A DNA stretch of 64,000 bases from the NCBI RefSeq assembly GCF_007859915.1, contig NZ_SJPM01000002.1, positions 894,298-958,297 of the forward strand. Reading direction: 5' to 3'. Shown piece after piece: positions 17,822 through 27,109 of the stretch (position 1 is the stretch's first letter; each line of letters opens with the position of its first letter). Source of the DNA: Neorhodopirellula pilleata. GTDB taxonomy: Bacteria > Planctomycetota > Planctomycetia > Pirellulales > Pirellulaceae. The notes below the pieces were generated by a model that saw only the letters and a program-made list of their open reading frames with translations, was not told the origin of the DNA and did not search any database. Position numbers and translations under genes: made by a program.

Positions 17822-18664
17822 TCATACGGAGCTGACAGCGGTTTGAACGTTGTCGGGATCAAGCAGGTGGTCGTCGGCCTGTTGCTCATCGGCCCAGACC
17901 TCTAGGTTCGTGCTCTGAGCGTCGCCTCGGATGGTTGCGAAGGCGACATCGGCGGCATCACGACCGGTTCCGATTCGAACAAAACCGCCGACGGGAGCCA
18001 GACGTGTGGCGTCAAACAAGTACCAACGTCCACCCAGATAAGCTTCGAAGAATCCATGGAAATCAGGCGGTTGCAGATTGACCGCGTATCCCGAAACGTA
18101 TCGAGCCGGTATACCCATCGCGCGGCATAAACTAATGGCAACGTGGGCGTAGTCTCGACATACGCCCGTTCGCTGCAACAACACGTCGCAGGCCGTCGTC
18201 GTCGGGCCGGTACTGCCGGGAGTGTACGTTAAATGCTCGAACGTCCAATTGCAGATCGCCGTGACTCTTGAATAACCCGGCAATAAACTGCCAAACTCTT
18301 CACCGGCGAATCGAAACAACTTATCCGATTCGCAGTACCGACTCGGGTTGAGGTAGGCCAGTGCATCTGCAGGAAGATCTTCGTACTCGCTCTCCATGAC
18401 GTTTGCTGAGTCGACTTCGTCTGCGTGCAACTGAACCGTCGCCTGATACTGAATCGTTAACTCGCCTGGTAGTGCATTGATCCGCACCAAACGATTGCCA
18501 AGGGGACCGACCGCACACTCCTCAATTTTGTGAAAAGGTTCGATTTCGATCGACTCATGTGAGGTGGACTGATGGTCGTTTTGAGCCACTGAGATATTGA
18601 GCAATAGCGTGGTGGGTGACTGTACGAAGTATTGCAAACGGCTGCCGACTTGGATCTGGTTCAT
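17822..18664 (-). CDS. Transglutaminase-like cysteine protease-fold protein
   Basis: This 280-residue protein has an N-terminal beta-rich domain (1-110) typical of bacterial transglutaminase-like proteins, then the papain-like core. Catalytic residues are C169 (GVCRDYAH), H203 (DFHGFFEAY) and D218 (LFDAT). No signal peptide is seen, so it is probably cytoplasmic. Proteins of this class are often found beside proteins of amino-group or peptide chemistry, but the substrate is not known. It lies 9 bp after the metallopeptidase gene, within one operon. Confidence 0.85.
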   Translation of the reverse strand: MNQIQVGSRLQYFVQSPTTLLLNISVAQNDHQSTSHESIEIEPFHKIEECAVGPLGNRLVRINALPGELTIQYQATVQLHADEVDSANVMESEYEDLPADALAYLNPSRYCESDKLFRFAGEEFGSLLPGYSRVTAICNWTFEHLTYTPGSTGPTTTACDVLLQRTGVCRDYAHVAISLCRAMGIPARYVSGYAVNLQPPDFHGFFEAYLGGRWYLFDATRLAPVGGFVRIGTGRDAADVAFATIRGDAQSTNLEVWADEQQADDHLLDPDNVQTAVSSV

Positions 18665-18673
18665 GGGAAAGAC

Positions 18674-19702
18674 TCATTGGGTTGGAAGTTGCCCATCGAT
18701 TGAAAGGCTGCGTAAAGAGTGAACGTAGGAAAGTTTTTGAACGACCGACGGTGGAAGTCGTTCGGGCAGCAACGGGAGCAAACCGAGATCGAAGTTGTAT
18801 TCGCTGACCTGGATCACGATGTCTAGAACCGACTTCACTAATTTGGCCGCATCGCTCACCGGCGACAAATCAAGATGTTGGCCTCCGATGTCGTTCGCCG
18901 TCGTAGCGATCGCCATGATGTCCAAGTACACATTGACAGTTTCAGCGAAATCCTCCCAGGGGTGCATCGTGGCGTAGGCGCTAACATGATTCTCGTGCCA
19001 ATCCGCTGGTGCACCCCGTTCGTAGTGTTGCTTCATCGCTTGGGAGTAATCGACCTCGCCCGGATTGCCGAACAATCGATGGTACTCCTCTACCGCAACT
19101 TGACTGGCCCAGGCCCAATCGATGTAGTGCCCGACCTCGTGTCGCATATGACCGATCAAGGTTCGTTGTGGTTCGCCGAATTGGACCCGCAAACGTTCGC
19201 GATGAACGCTGTCTGCTTCTGCCAGGTTGATCGTAATTAATCCGTTTTCATGACCGGTCGTGACCTTTTGCGGCTTTCCTTCGGCATCGACGGAATCCTC
19301 GAGAAATTCGAATCGCAGCCGATGGGTTCGACGGGTATCCGCAATGAACGGCGGCAAACTCAGGTCCTCCAATTGCAGCAGCAGTCGTCGTTTGGCAGAT
19401 TCCAAGGCACCCCAGCGGACCACGCGATCGGGTTGACTCAGAGGCGGGATGACGTTGGTGAATTCACACCAACGACACAAGGTCTCCGCCGATTGATTAA
19501 ATGAATGACAGACGCCATGCATTTGATTCAAACATGGATATACGACGCTATGACAAGCATCACACCTTATGTCGGCTTCATCGGTCGTCAGACTCGTGAG
19601 AGAACCGCACACGGTGCAGCGGCCCAATCGAGCATGGCAAGAAAGGCATTCGTGGTTATTGAAAAAGATGCGGTTCCCGCATCGGCAGGTACCCGTTTTC
19701 AT
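18674..19702 (-). CDS. Zinc-ribbon putative metallopeptidase
   Basis: This 342-residue protein has an N-terminal zinc-ribbon array of CxC and CxxC pairs (C6-C8, C19-C22, C29-C32, C47-C50 and later pairs to about residue 80). The middle carries HEVGH at 188-192 in the segment MRHEVGHYIDW, the zinc-binding motif of the putative zinc-binding metallopeptidase family (Peptidase_Mx-type). The family is often seen next to transglutaminase-like genes, which fits the gene downstream. It overlaps the upstream membrane protein by 4 bp (ATGA). Activity is predicted, not shown. Confidence 0.8.
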   Translation of the reverse strand: MKTGTCRCGNRIFFNNHECLSCHARLGRCTVCGSLTSLTTDEADIRCDACHSVVYPCLNQMHGVCHSFNQSAETLCRWCEFTNVIPPLSQPDRVVRWGALESAKRRLLLQLEDLSLPPFIADTRRTHRLRFEFLEDSVDAEGKPQKVTTGHENGLITINLAEADSVHRERLRVQFGEPQRTLIGHMRHEVGHYIDWAWASQVAVEEYHRLFGNPGEVDYSQAMKQHYERGAPADWHENHVSAYATMHPWEDFAETVNVYLDIMAIATTANDIGGQHLDLSPVSDAAKLVKSVLDIVIQVSEYNFDLGLLPLLPERLPPSVVQKLSYVHSLRSLSIDGQLPTQ

Positions 19703-21693
19703 ATTCGTAACGGCACATGTTCACGGGCAATTCTTTGTTGTTTCATAATCGAGTGAATTTTGGCTTGGGTTTGCGAGAAGGAGGTCGTCATGCTGGTTGC
19801 GCCGACCTTGCGAAACTTGACAAATAACTGATCGAAGTGCTTAAACTTGCCCAAACACGAGACAACAATTGGCCCCGCATAGCCCATGCTGCGTAGCCGT
19901 TTGCATAAGTAACGTGATTGAGCGAATCCGCCCGGGGGTAAGACCACAATCACGACCATCGCCGGAGGCTCCGAAAGGACCTGCTGACCGATTTCTTCGG
20001 GAAGGGTTTCATCGTCAACCGATTGAAGACGATAATTCTCGTCTTCATTGATGACGCCGGTTCCTCCCGTACGTAGCAAGTTTAAGACCAACATCTCACT
20101 GAAGTGATGTGAAGAACAGCCGACGATCAACGGCAACATGTCCGCACCGTCTTGGTTGATTTCTTGGTTGCCTTCTTGGTCGTCTTGTATAACTTCAGCC
20201 GCAGACTCGGTGATTTGCGGTTCGACGTCTTTTAGGAGGTGCTCACGCAGCTTGGCACTTTGACCACCGATCATTGCCAACAGTCGGTTGGCGTCGGCAT
20301 CGGTAAGGTACTCGGCGTCGTGATCGGTTCGAACGCGTTTCAGCGTGGGGATGAGAACCTCGTCGCAAGTTTGCGCAAAATCGGATTGATCAGCGGTCTC
20401 ACGAAGGAACTCCCAGGCGCGATGTTCGTCGTTGGCTAAAAGCCGTTGATAAAACCGCATCGCCGTTCGGACTTCAATGGTCTCGGCAAAAAGGGTCGAC
20501 AGAATTTTGAAGCGTGGCACATAGCGGCCCAACACCACCAAGCAAACCGTCAGTGGTGTTGAGAGGAGCAACCCGACCGGCCCCCAAAGCCATCCCCAGA
20601 AGACGGCGGCGAGGATCACGGCGACGGCCGAGATCCCTGTGCTGGCACCATAAAGCCACGGCTCAAGTACGTTGTTGCTGAGTAGTTCCATCGTGATGAT
20701 CAGACCGAACACCGCCAAGGCAACGCCGTAACCTGGAAAAACGGACAAAGCGATCGTAAGCGGAAACGCGGCTGCCGAAATGGGGCCGAGGTACGGAATG
20801 AATCGCAGACACGTTGCGAGCACGCCCCACAAGATTGCATTGGGAAATCCTCCCGCTTGCGTCATTGCGGCGCCAATGGACATCAGACCGATAGTTAGCA
20901 CGGCGCCATACGACGTGTTCACGATCGTCTGTGCCATCAGGTAGCGGCTGATTCGGCCGGCCGCCTCATCGAGCGCTTCGGTCGTCGTGACGTAGTCACC
21001 GTGACTGACCACCGCGATGATTCGGTCCCGCAGGTCTTCACGATGAATCAACATGAACAACGCGAACACGCTGACCAAGCCCGCCGTTGCGAACGGGCCC
21101 AAGATCGTACCGGCCGACGACGCCCAGGAAGCGAGTGGCAAATCGTCTTTCACCACCTGAACATAAAGCGGACCACGGAGAGAGGTGCCGTCATTGGGCG
21201 AACGATCCTTGTCGGTATCAGCCGCCGGGAAGACTTGATCGGTGATCCGTTCGAAGAACGTCGGCTTTGGCTGATTGGTGATCTCCTTTTCAGCAACACT
21301 CTCCATCGCCTCCGTCATCTCGTCGGCGAGTTCGTCGAGCGATCCGCCGACACCGCTGGTCATTCCCGCAACACTTCGCGCTTTAGTGATCAATTCACCT
21401 TTATGCTGCGGCAGGTCGGCGACCAGGCTGGTCAGTTCTCGACCAAGCAGAGTAAAGCCGCCAGCGAGAAGCAAGAATGCGAATGTCGCTGTCATCACAA
21501 CCGCGGCGACATTCGGAATCCCCAAGCGGTGCAGACGATCGACGATCGGGCTGAGCAAAAATGACAGCAGTAGCCCAAGTGCAAGCGGAATGAATACATC
21601 GCGGGCGAGATAGAGCGAGATGACCGTCAGGACAACCGCAAACCACTGCGCAACCCCCGCGATGGTCGCCAAATCAGATCTAGGTTTTGCCAT
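19699..21693 (-). CDS. AI-2E family transporter-like membrane protein with cytoplasmic extension
   Basis: This 664-residue protein's first 390 residues have the AI-2E (UPF0118, DUF20) topology: an N-terminal pair of helices (VVLTVISLYLARDVFIPLAL and LLLSFLLSPIVDRLHRLG), a helical hairpin near 230, and the conserved late segment IPYLGPISAAAFP followed by more helices. About 270 residues after the last helix are unusual: a helical region, then a Rossmann-like part (MLPLIVGCSSHHFSEMLVLNLL). The family exports small molecules or ions. It is the first of the ATGA-coupled genes after the cupin gene. Confidence 0.82.
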   Translation of the reverse strand: MAKPRSDLATIAGVAQWFAVVLTVISLYLARDVFIPLALGLLLSFLLSPIVDRLHRLGIPNVAAVVMTATFAFLLLAGGFTLLGRELTSLVADLPQHKGELITKARSVAGMTSGVGGSLDELADEMTEAMESVAEKEITNQPKPTFFERITDQVFPAADTDKDRSPNDGTSLRGPLYVQVVKDDLPLASWASSAGTILGPFATAGLVSVFALFMLIHREDLRDRIIAVVSHGDYVTTTEALDEAAGRISRYLMAQTIVNTSYGAVLTIGLMSIGAAMTQAGGFPNAILWGVLATCLRFIPYLGPISAAAFPLTIALSVFPGYGVALAVFGLIITMELLSNNVLEPWLYGASTGISAVAVILAAVFWGWLWGPVGLLLSTPLTVCLVVLGRYVPRFKILSTLFAETIEVRTAMRFYQRLLANDEHRAWEFLRETADQSDFAQTCDEVLIPTLKRVRTDHDAEYLTDADANRLLAMIGGQSAKLREHLLKDVEPQITESAAEVIQDDQEGNQEINQDGADMLPLIVGCSSHHFSEMLVLNLLRTGGTGVINEDENYRLQSVDDETLPEEIGQQVLSEPPAMVVIVVLPPGGFAQSRYLCKRLRSMGYAGPIVVSCLGKFKHFDQLFVKFRKVGATSMTTSFSQTQAKIHSIMKQQRIAREHVPLRI

Positions 21694-21772
21694 TCAAGGG
21701 AACAAAAGAGGGGAAACAAAGCACTGGAAAGATCCCAGGAAGCCCCGAGAATCGACGAGTCGAGGATTGGCT

Positions 21773-22111
21773 CTAAGCAACTGCGCCATCTCGATTGCCG
21801 AACCGCGCCGGCGGGGCGGTTGCTTCGATAACGACCACCGGTTCGAGAACGCGGTATCGATGATCGGCACCTTCGGGAACCAACCAGGAATCCCCACTGG
21901 AGAGCTTGGCAGTTTGCCCATCGAGCTCCAGTTCCAACACTCCGCTAACGAGATAACCAACGGTTTCGTAATCACGGGCATGAATCGGTTCAAAGTCGCA
22001 GACGTTCTCGACCCATCGCCGCAGTGAGACCTGCTTTCCGGTGGCTAGGTACTCCTGTCCCATCTCTCCCCTCGAGGCTCCGCTTTGGGAAGTAATCTGA
22101 GGAATGTCCAT
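21773..22111 (-). CDS. Cupin-domain protein
   Basis: This 112-residue protein starts at ATG 22111. The longer open frame to 22417 has no coding character and runs through the divergent promoter region. The sequence gives a single-domain cupin: the ETVGYLVSGVLELELDGQT strand pair, SGDSWLVPEGADH (cupin motif 2 with its His) and RVLEPVVVIEAT. A His in EPIHARDYETVGY fits motif 1. It is likely a small metal-binding protein or sensor. It lies 79 bp before the AI-2E-like gene on the same strand and is divergent from the gene at 22355. Confidence 0.7.
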   Translation of the reverse strand: MDIPQITSQSGASRGEMGQEYLATGKQVSLRRWVENVCDFEPIHARDYETVGYLVSGVLELELDGQTAKLSSGDSWLVPEGADHRYRVLEPVVVIEATAPPARFGNRDGAVA

Positions 22112-22354
22112 CGTGTCGTCCTTCGTTGCTGATGTTTTGATTGTTTCGTCGGCGGAAGTCCATAGCCGGGCGATGCGGCATTGCAACTGGGCAATTGTCG
22201 TGCCGCAATGCGATACGCCGCACCGATTGTATGCACGATCGCGTTTTCGGCACGTCGATTGCTTACCCCTGCCATGCGTTTTAAAACTCGGGCGGTGGAT
22301 TGAGGCGATCGGCGTGCATCGCGATCCCTGCCAATCCCCTCTGAAAGCGAACCG

Positions 22355-22570
22355 ATGCGTGCTGTTGTCGTGATTCTGGTAATCCTCCTCATTCTCGGGC
22401 TGGTAGGTTGGATTCAATTCGGTTCACCCAATGGTGACCCTGGAATCCGCATCGATACCGAGAAAGTCGAGCAGGACACCTCCGAGATGGTTGAACAATC
22501 CAAGCGAGTCATTGGAGACACGGCCGAGAAAATAGATGAAAGCATTCAGCGAGAGACGATCACGGAGTAA
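22355..22570 (+). CDS. Small single-pass membrane protein before the KaiC-like gene
   Basis: This 71-residue protein has one N-terminal hydrophobic helix (VVVILVILLILGLVGWI) and a charged, probably helical tail (DTSEMVEQSKRVIGDTAEKIDESI). It ends 9 bp before the KaiC-like ATPase gene, so the two are probably transcribed together. Nothing else is recognisable. A short tail with a heptad-like pattern could bind a partner, but this is speculation. Confidence 0.6.
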   Translation: MRAVVVILVILLILGLVGWIQFGSPNGDPGIRIDTEKVEQDTSEMVEQSKRVIGDTAEKIDESIQRETITE

Positions 22571-22579
22571 GGAACCGTA

Positions 22580-24100
22580 ATGCCTCGAATCACTCGACAA
22601 ATTAGCACCGGCATTCCTGCCCTCGATGACGTGATGAACGGTGGCTTTACGGCGGATCGTCTGTCTCTCGTCGAAGGCTATCCCGGCACGGGGAAAACAA
22701 CCTTGGCTTTGCAATTCCTGCTTGACGGAGCCAAAGCTGGAGAGCGTGGCTTGTATGTCACGCTGTCCGAAACGCGAGATGAGTTGCAAGAGATTGCTGC
22801 TTCGCACGGTTGGTCGCTTGACGGCATCGATATTCATGAACTTGTCGATCAAGAAGATCTGCATCAGAAACAGGCGCAGTACACCATGTTTGAACCGGCC
22901 GAGGTGGAGTTGGGCACTACCATTGACCGAATTCTGCGACGCGTGGAAACGCTCGGCCCACGTCGCGTCGTGTTTGACTCCTTGTCCGAGATGAGGTTGC
23001 TGGCCCAAGGGCCGCTCCGATATCGGCGGCAGGTGCTTGCGTTGAAACAGTTCTTTGTCGGTCGTGGTTGCACGACGCTATTGCTTGATGACAAATCCGG
23101 TGACGACCTGCACGACGATAACGATCAACATCTGCAAAGTATCGCTCATGGTGTCATTCGACTCGAACAAGAACTGAATCACTACGGAACAGAGCGACGT
23201 CACTTGCGAATCATCAAACACCGCGGCCGAGATTTTTTAGGTGGTCGCCATGATCTCGTGCTCCAGCAAGGTGGAATGAAGGTCTATCCGCGCAAGACGA
23301 TTGAGTCGCTGATCTCCCAACCGACCGGCGAAACCGTTAGCAGCGGGAACGCAGAGTTAGACAAGCTAATCGGCGGGGGAATTCTTTCGGGAACCAGCAC
23401 GTTGTTACTGGGTCCCGCCGGCGTCGGAAAATCGTCGACCGCGATGCAATTCTCTTGTGCCGCGGCCGATCGGGGAGAACGCGCGGTGTTCTTTGAATTC
23501 GAAGAAAGCCAGCACTCGATGTTGACCCGAGGCGATGGTTTGGGTTTTCCCATGCGTAAACATCTTGAATCCGGATTGATCGAGATCCGCCAGTTTGTTC
23601 CGGGAGAAACGACGCCGGCGGAATTCGGCGCGAAGGTACGTGAATCCATCCAACCCGACGATCAAGGACGTCGTGTTTCGGTCATCACGATCGACAGTTT
23701 GAACGGCTATCTCAATTCGATGCCTCACGAACAGTATCTCGTTATCCAGCTCAACGACATCTTGCAAAGCCTTAATCGATCAGGTGTCATCTCTTTCTTG
23801 ATCGCGGCGCAGCACGGAATGATGGGACAATTGGTAAGGACACCCGTGGATGCGAGCTACTTAGCCGACAATGTCTTGTTGTTTCGTTACTTTGAAACGT
23901 TCGGCGAGATCCGGCAAGCAATTTCCATGGTAAAGAAACGCAGCGGTGCTCACGAACGAACAATCCGTGAATTCAATCTTAGCGATCGCGGAATCGAGAT
24001 CGGCAACCCGCTGCGAGATTTCCATGGCGTGTTGACCGGCACGCCGAAGTACACCGGCGACGGTGAAAACTTGATCGATCGCCGAGGAGACGGTCGGTGA
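22580..24100 (+). CDS. KaiC-like double-domain ATPase
   Basis: This 506-residue protein has two RecA/KaiC domains: Walker A at GYPGTGKTT (K39) and GPAGVGKSS (K284), each followed by a hydrophobic strand and an Asp ending Walker B (VVFDSLSE and ITIDSLN). The length matches KaiC itself (about 500-520). Outside cyanobacteria such proteins work as ATP-driven signalling switches rather than circadian clocks, and no kaiA or kaiB is visible. The histidine kinase gene that follows overlaps it (start at 24097, stop at 24098-24100), so ATPase and kinase are coupled. It may gate the kinase, which is an inference. Confidence 0.85.
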   Translation: MPRITRQISTGIPALDDVMNGGFTADRLSLVEGYPGTGKTTLALQFLLDGAKAGERGLYVTLSETRDELQEIAASHGWSLDGIDIHELVDQEDLHQKQAQYTMFEPAEVELGTTIDRILRRVETLGPRRVVFDSLSEMRLLAQGPLRYRRQVLALKQFFVGRGCTTLLLDDKSGDDLHDDNDQHLQSIAHGVIRLEQELNHYGTERRHLRIIKHRGRDFLGGRHDLVLQQGGMKVYPRKTIESLISQPTGETVSSGNAELDKLIGGGILSGTSTLLLGPAGVGKSSTAMQFSCAAADRGERAVFFEFEESQHSMLTRGDGLGFPMRKHLESGLIEIRQFVPGETTPAEFGAKVRESIQPDDQGRRVSVITIDSLNGYLNSMPHEQYLVIQLNDILQSLNRSGVISFLIAAQHGMMGQLVRTPVDASYLADNVLLFRYFETFGEIRQAISMVKKRSGAHERTIREFNLSDRGIEIGNPLRDFHGVLTGTPKYTGDGENLIDRRGDGR

Positions 24101-25746
24101 GTTCAGCCACCACCATCTTGGACGATTGCAACGATCCCGACAGCCATCGTGTGACGATCCTCGCGCCTACGCCTCATGACGCTGAAGTTTGTCGTAAAAT
24201 TCTGCATGAAGAGAATGTTGCCGCCGAGTTTGTCTCGTCCATGCACAGCCTCGTCGCGCGAATTCGACAGGGAGCCGGCGTCGTCTTGATCGCTCAGGAG
24301 TTCTTGACCGGTGAATCACTCGAGTATCTTCGGATGGCGATGAGGTCGCAACCGTCATGGTCGGATGTTCCCATCGTTATTCTGCTCAACAGCCGGGAAA
24401 GCTCGTCGGAACAAATCGCGGACTGGCTGTCACTCGGTCATGTCACGCTGCTAGAACGTCCGCTGCGGATCGCCCTGTTCGTCAGCACATTGCGATCGAA
24501 GATGCGAGATCGTGAACGACAGTATGCGGTTCGCGAATTGTTACGACGCGCCGAAGAAGCGAACCGATCCAAGAGTGCGTTCTTGGCCAACATGTCACAT
24601 GAGATCCGAACGCCGATGACCGCGATCCTCGGATATGCGGATCTGATGGAGGGTTTAATCGAAAACGAAGAAGCCATCGGTTACCTCAAAACGATCCGTC
24701 GCAACGGTGATTTTTTGCTCGCGATTATTAATGACATTTTGGATTTATCAAAGATCGAAGCGGGCAAGCTTGCCATCTCGAGCGAACCGTTCTCGCTGGT
24801 TGCCTTGCTCGACGACGTCAGCAGTATCTTGTCCGTCCGAGCGTCCGAGCGAGGCATCGATCTCATACTGGACTACCAAACGCCGATCCCCAAGTCGATC
24901 AAGAGTGATCCCAAACGACTCAAACAAATTCTCGTCAATTTGATCGGCAACGGCATTAAGTTCACTCCACAAGGCAGCGTATCGGTGACGGTTGACTACC
25001 AGACCGAATCGTCGTCTGCGGGCCGAGTTCGCAACGACAACGCTACGGGAACACTGCGCTTTCGCATTCGCGACACCGGCATCGGAATGAGCCGCGAACA
25101 ACAACGTCGCTTGTTCAAGCCCTTTTCTCAAGGCGATGAAAGAGTCAATCGCCAATACGGGGGAACCGGATTGGGGCTGGCGATCAGTCGTCGTTTGGCG
25201 AATATGCTCGGTGGCGACATCGAAGTCGAAAGCGTCGAAGGGCAATTCAGTCAGTTCACTTTCTCGATCGCGACAACCGAGGTGGTACCCAGTTCCGCGA
25301 ACCAGTCGCAACCATCCAATGGTTTGCCCAACGCCAATAGCCTTGATGACGAAGTTCGAATCGAAGGTCGGTTTTTGGTCGTTGACGATCGACGAGATAT
25401 TCGCTTTCTATCCAAACGCTTTTTATCGTCGGCGGGCGCGACGGTGGAAGAAGCCGAAGACGGGCGAGCCGCCGTCGACTGGGTGCGGCAAGCCATGGTC
25501 GAGCGACGTGAACCGCGACTGATTCTCTTGGACATGCAGATGCCACGCATGGACGGATACCAAGCCGCCCGAGAACTCCGGCGGATGGGGTTTGCCGGTC
25601 CGATCATCGCACTGACCGCAGACGCCATGCAAGGCGATATGACAAAGTGTCTCCGGGCAGGTTGCAACGACTATCTGTCCAAGCCGATCGACAAGTCCGC
25701 GATGCTCCGCAAAGTATCCGATTTGTTGTTGGAATCGTCGACGTAA
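24097..25746 (+). CDS. Hybrid histidine kinase with N-terminal degenerate receiver and C-terminal receiver
   Basis: This 549-residue protein starts at GTG 24097, overlapping the KaiC stop. The N-terminal 145 residues have a receiver-like pattern without the phospho-acceptor Asp in a standard context. HisKA follows with the phosphorylated H168 (SHEIRTP), then HATPase_c with an N box (LVNLIGNGIKFT), DTGIGM and GGTGLGLAI. The C-terminal receiver carries D479 (LLDMQMPRMDG) and the Lys in LSKPID. No membrane segment is seen, so it is soluble. It probably relays phosphate internally, with the KaiC-like partner as regulator. Confidence 0.88.
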   Translation: MSSATTILDDCNDPDSHRVTILAPTPHDAEVCRKILHEENVAAEFVSSMHSLVARIRQGAGVVLIAQEFLTGESLEYLRMAMRSQPSWSDVPIVILLNSRESSSEQIADWLSLGHVTLLERPLRIALFVSTLRSKMRDRERQYAVRELLRRAEEANRSKSAFLANMSHEIRTPMTAILGYADLMEGLIENEEAIGYLKTIRRNGDFLLAIINDILDLSKIEAGKLAISSEPFSLVALLDDVSSILSVRASERGIDLILDYQTPIPKSIKSDPKRLKQILVNLIGNGIKFTPQGSVSVTVDYQTESSSAGRVRNDNATGTLRFRIRDTGIGMSREQQRRLFKPFSQGDERVNRQYGGTGLGLAISRRLANMLGGDIEVESVEGQFSQFTFSIATTEVVPSSANQSQPSNGLPNANSLDDEVRIEGRFLVVDDRRDIRFLSKRFLSSAGATVEEAEDGRAAVDWVRQAMVERREPRLILLDMQMPRMDGYQAARELRRMGFAGPIIALTADAMQGDMTKCLRAGCNDYLSKPIDKSAMLRKVSDLLLESST

Positions 25747-25754
25747 GAAGGCGA

Positions 25755-27080
25755 CTACTCCAGCCCCAAACGCTGACGGGCTTCGTCGGCCCAAGGACTG
25801 CCGGGGGCGAGCTGCAGAAAGCGTTTCCAATGCTCGTCGGCCTCCGGTTGACGGTCGAGCTGATCGAGCAATCTGCCAAGGCTGTAATGAACATCCGGGT
25901 AATCGTCATGCAATGCGAGCGCGCCTCGATAGGCCGCGACCGCTAATTCGAGCTGACCGGTTTCGCTCAATACCCCCGCGAGACTCGAGCGAGCTTCCAC
26001 GTAATCGGGGTCAACCTCGATGGCTGCATAATATCGTTCACGGGCGGCCAACGTTTCGCCCATGCGATACAGCAATTCGCCGATCTGAAAGTGCCATTCA
26101 GCGCGGGCTCCGTCACGCGCTAGCAAAGCGTGATAACAATCGATCGCGTAAGCCAAATCGCCATCGTCTTCAGCCGCGTAGGCGGACATCAATAAGTCAT
26201 CTTCGGTCTCGTCCGCCGCTTCGCTCGGCGGAAATGCGAAAGGATCGGGGAAACGGATCGATATCGGATCGTCACTGGACCGAGTCGGCTCGCTCGATGA
26301 CGCCGACTCAAGGCGGTCGAAATCAAAACGCAGTTGTCCGCCCGGTTCGATCAAGCCTTCGCCCTGACGCAATAGCACGTGTTTGCCTTCGACCAAGATC
26401 GAAAGTTGATCGAGCGGACGACGGAGCTCGGGGACAATCTCAATCAGTTGGATCAATCGTCGCTCGATCGCCTCAGGACTCGCCCCCGACGCTACCCATT
26501 GGGCCAAGCGCCGGGCCGTTGCGACTTCTTGAAAATCGAAATAGGGCAAACGATGCAAGGTGCGAACCGGTTGAATCAGTCCTCGCCGGTGCCACCGCCT
26601 GATCACGCGAACGGAAACACCGAGCAAGTGCGCCAGCATCGCCGGTGTATGAAGTTTGCGAACGGAGTTCTCGGCGTCAACCAACCCCAATCGTTGCCAC
26701 AAATCCGTTTCGTGCAGAATTTGCGTTTGGCCGATTTGTAGCCGACGCCGACTGGCCTCTTCGATCAATTCGGCCTCGGCCAATGGGGATTCCTCGGCAC
26801 CAATCACGATCCAATCCACCGGAGCGGTTTCCGACTCAACGATCACTGCGCCGTACGAACGCAGTAAGTTCCCGGCTTCCCGACGGCTCATTCCGCCCAG
26901 ACGGCCGACCAGGGTGATCCGGCGACCGGCCAAGGTCTCTTCGTCCGGAGTCTGCCTCGCATTGCGGTACTCCGAGATCGCATCATGCAGGGTCAAGACA
27001 TCGACGGTTTCGCCGTCAGACGCGTCATCGAAATGGAGGTCCATGTCGTCTTCCGAACCCGATTCGTTCATCACGTCCAA
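25755..27080 (-). CDS. BRCT / MerR-type HTH / TPR fusion protein
   Basis: This 441-residue protein begins with an acidic stretch, then a BRCT-like domain at about 48-125 (TLAGRRITLVGRLGGMSRREAGNLLRSYGAVI). At about 145-215 lies a MerR-like winged helix (TPAMLAHLLGVSVRVIRRWHRRGLI). The C-terminal third (about 310-440) is TPR-type helical repeats (GDLAYAIDCYHALLA, GETLAARERYYAAIEVDPD, GQLELAVAAYRGALALHDD). BRCT next to a MerR-type domain is unusual. DNA or DNA-damage-related binding with protein scaffolding is a reasonable reading. The gene is convergent with the hybrid kinase, 8 bp apart. Confidence 0.75.
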   Translation of the reverse strand: MDVMNESGSEDDMDLHFDDASDGETVDVLTLHDAISEYRNARQTPDEETLAGRRITLVGRLGGMSRREAGNLLRSYGAVIVESETAPVDWIVIGAEESPLAEAELIEEASRRRLQIGQTQILHETDLWQRLGLVDAENSVRKLHTPAMLAHLLGVSVRVIRRWHRRGLIQPVRTLHRLPYFDFQEVATARRLAQWVASGASPEAIERRLIQLIEIVPELRRPLDQLSILVEGKHVLLRQGEGLIEPGGQLRFDFDRLESASSSEPTRSSDDPISIRFPDPFAFPPSEAADETEDDLLMSAYAAEDDGDLAYAIDCYHALLARDGARAEWHFQIGELLYRMGETLAARERYYAAIEVDPDYVEARSSLAGVLSETGQLELAVAAYRGALALHDDYPDVHYSLGRLLDQLDRQPEADEHWKRFLQLAPGSPWADEARQRLGLE

Positions 27081-27109
27081 CTCTTTCGGCTATGAATGGA
27101 TTCGGACTT

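Noticed and set aside
21773..22417. 214-residue cupin frame from 22417
   Set aside because: The first 100 residues are rich in Arg/His/Thr with no domain and overlap the divergent gene's 5' region. The ATG at 22111 fits a 112-residue cupin.
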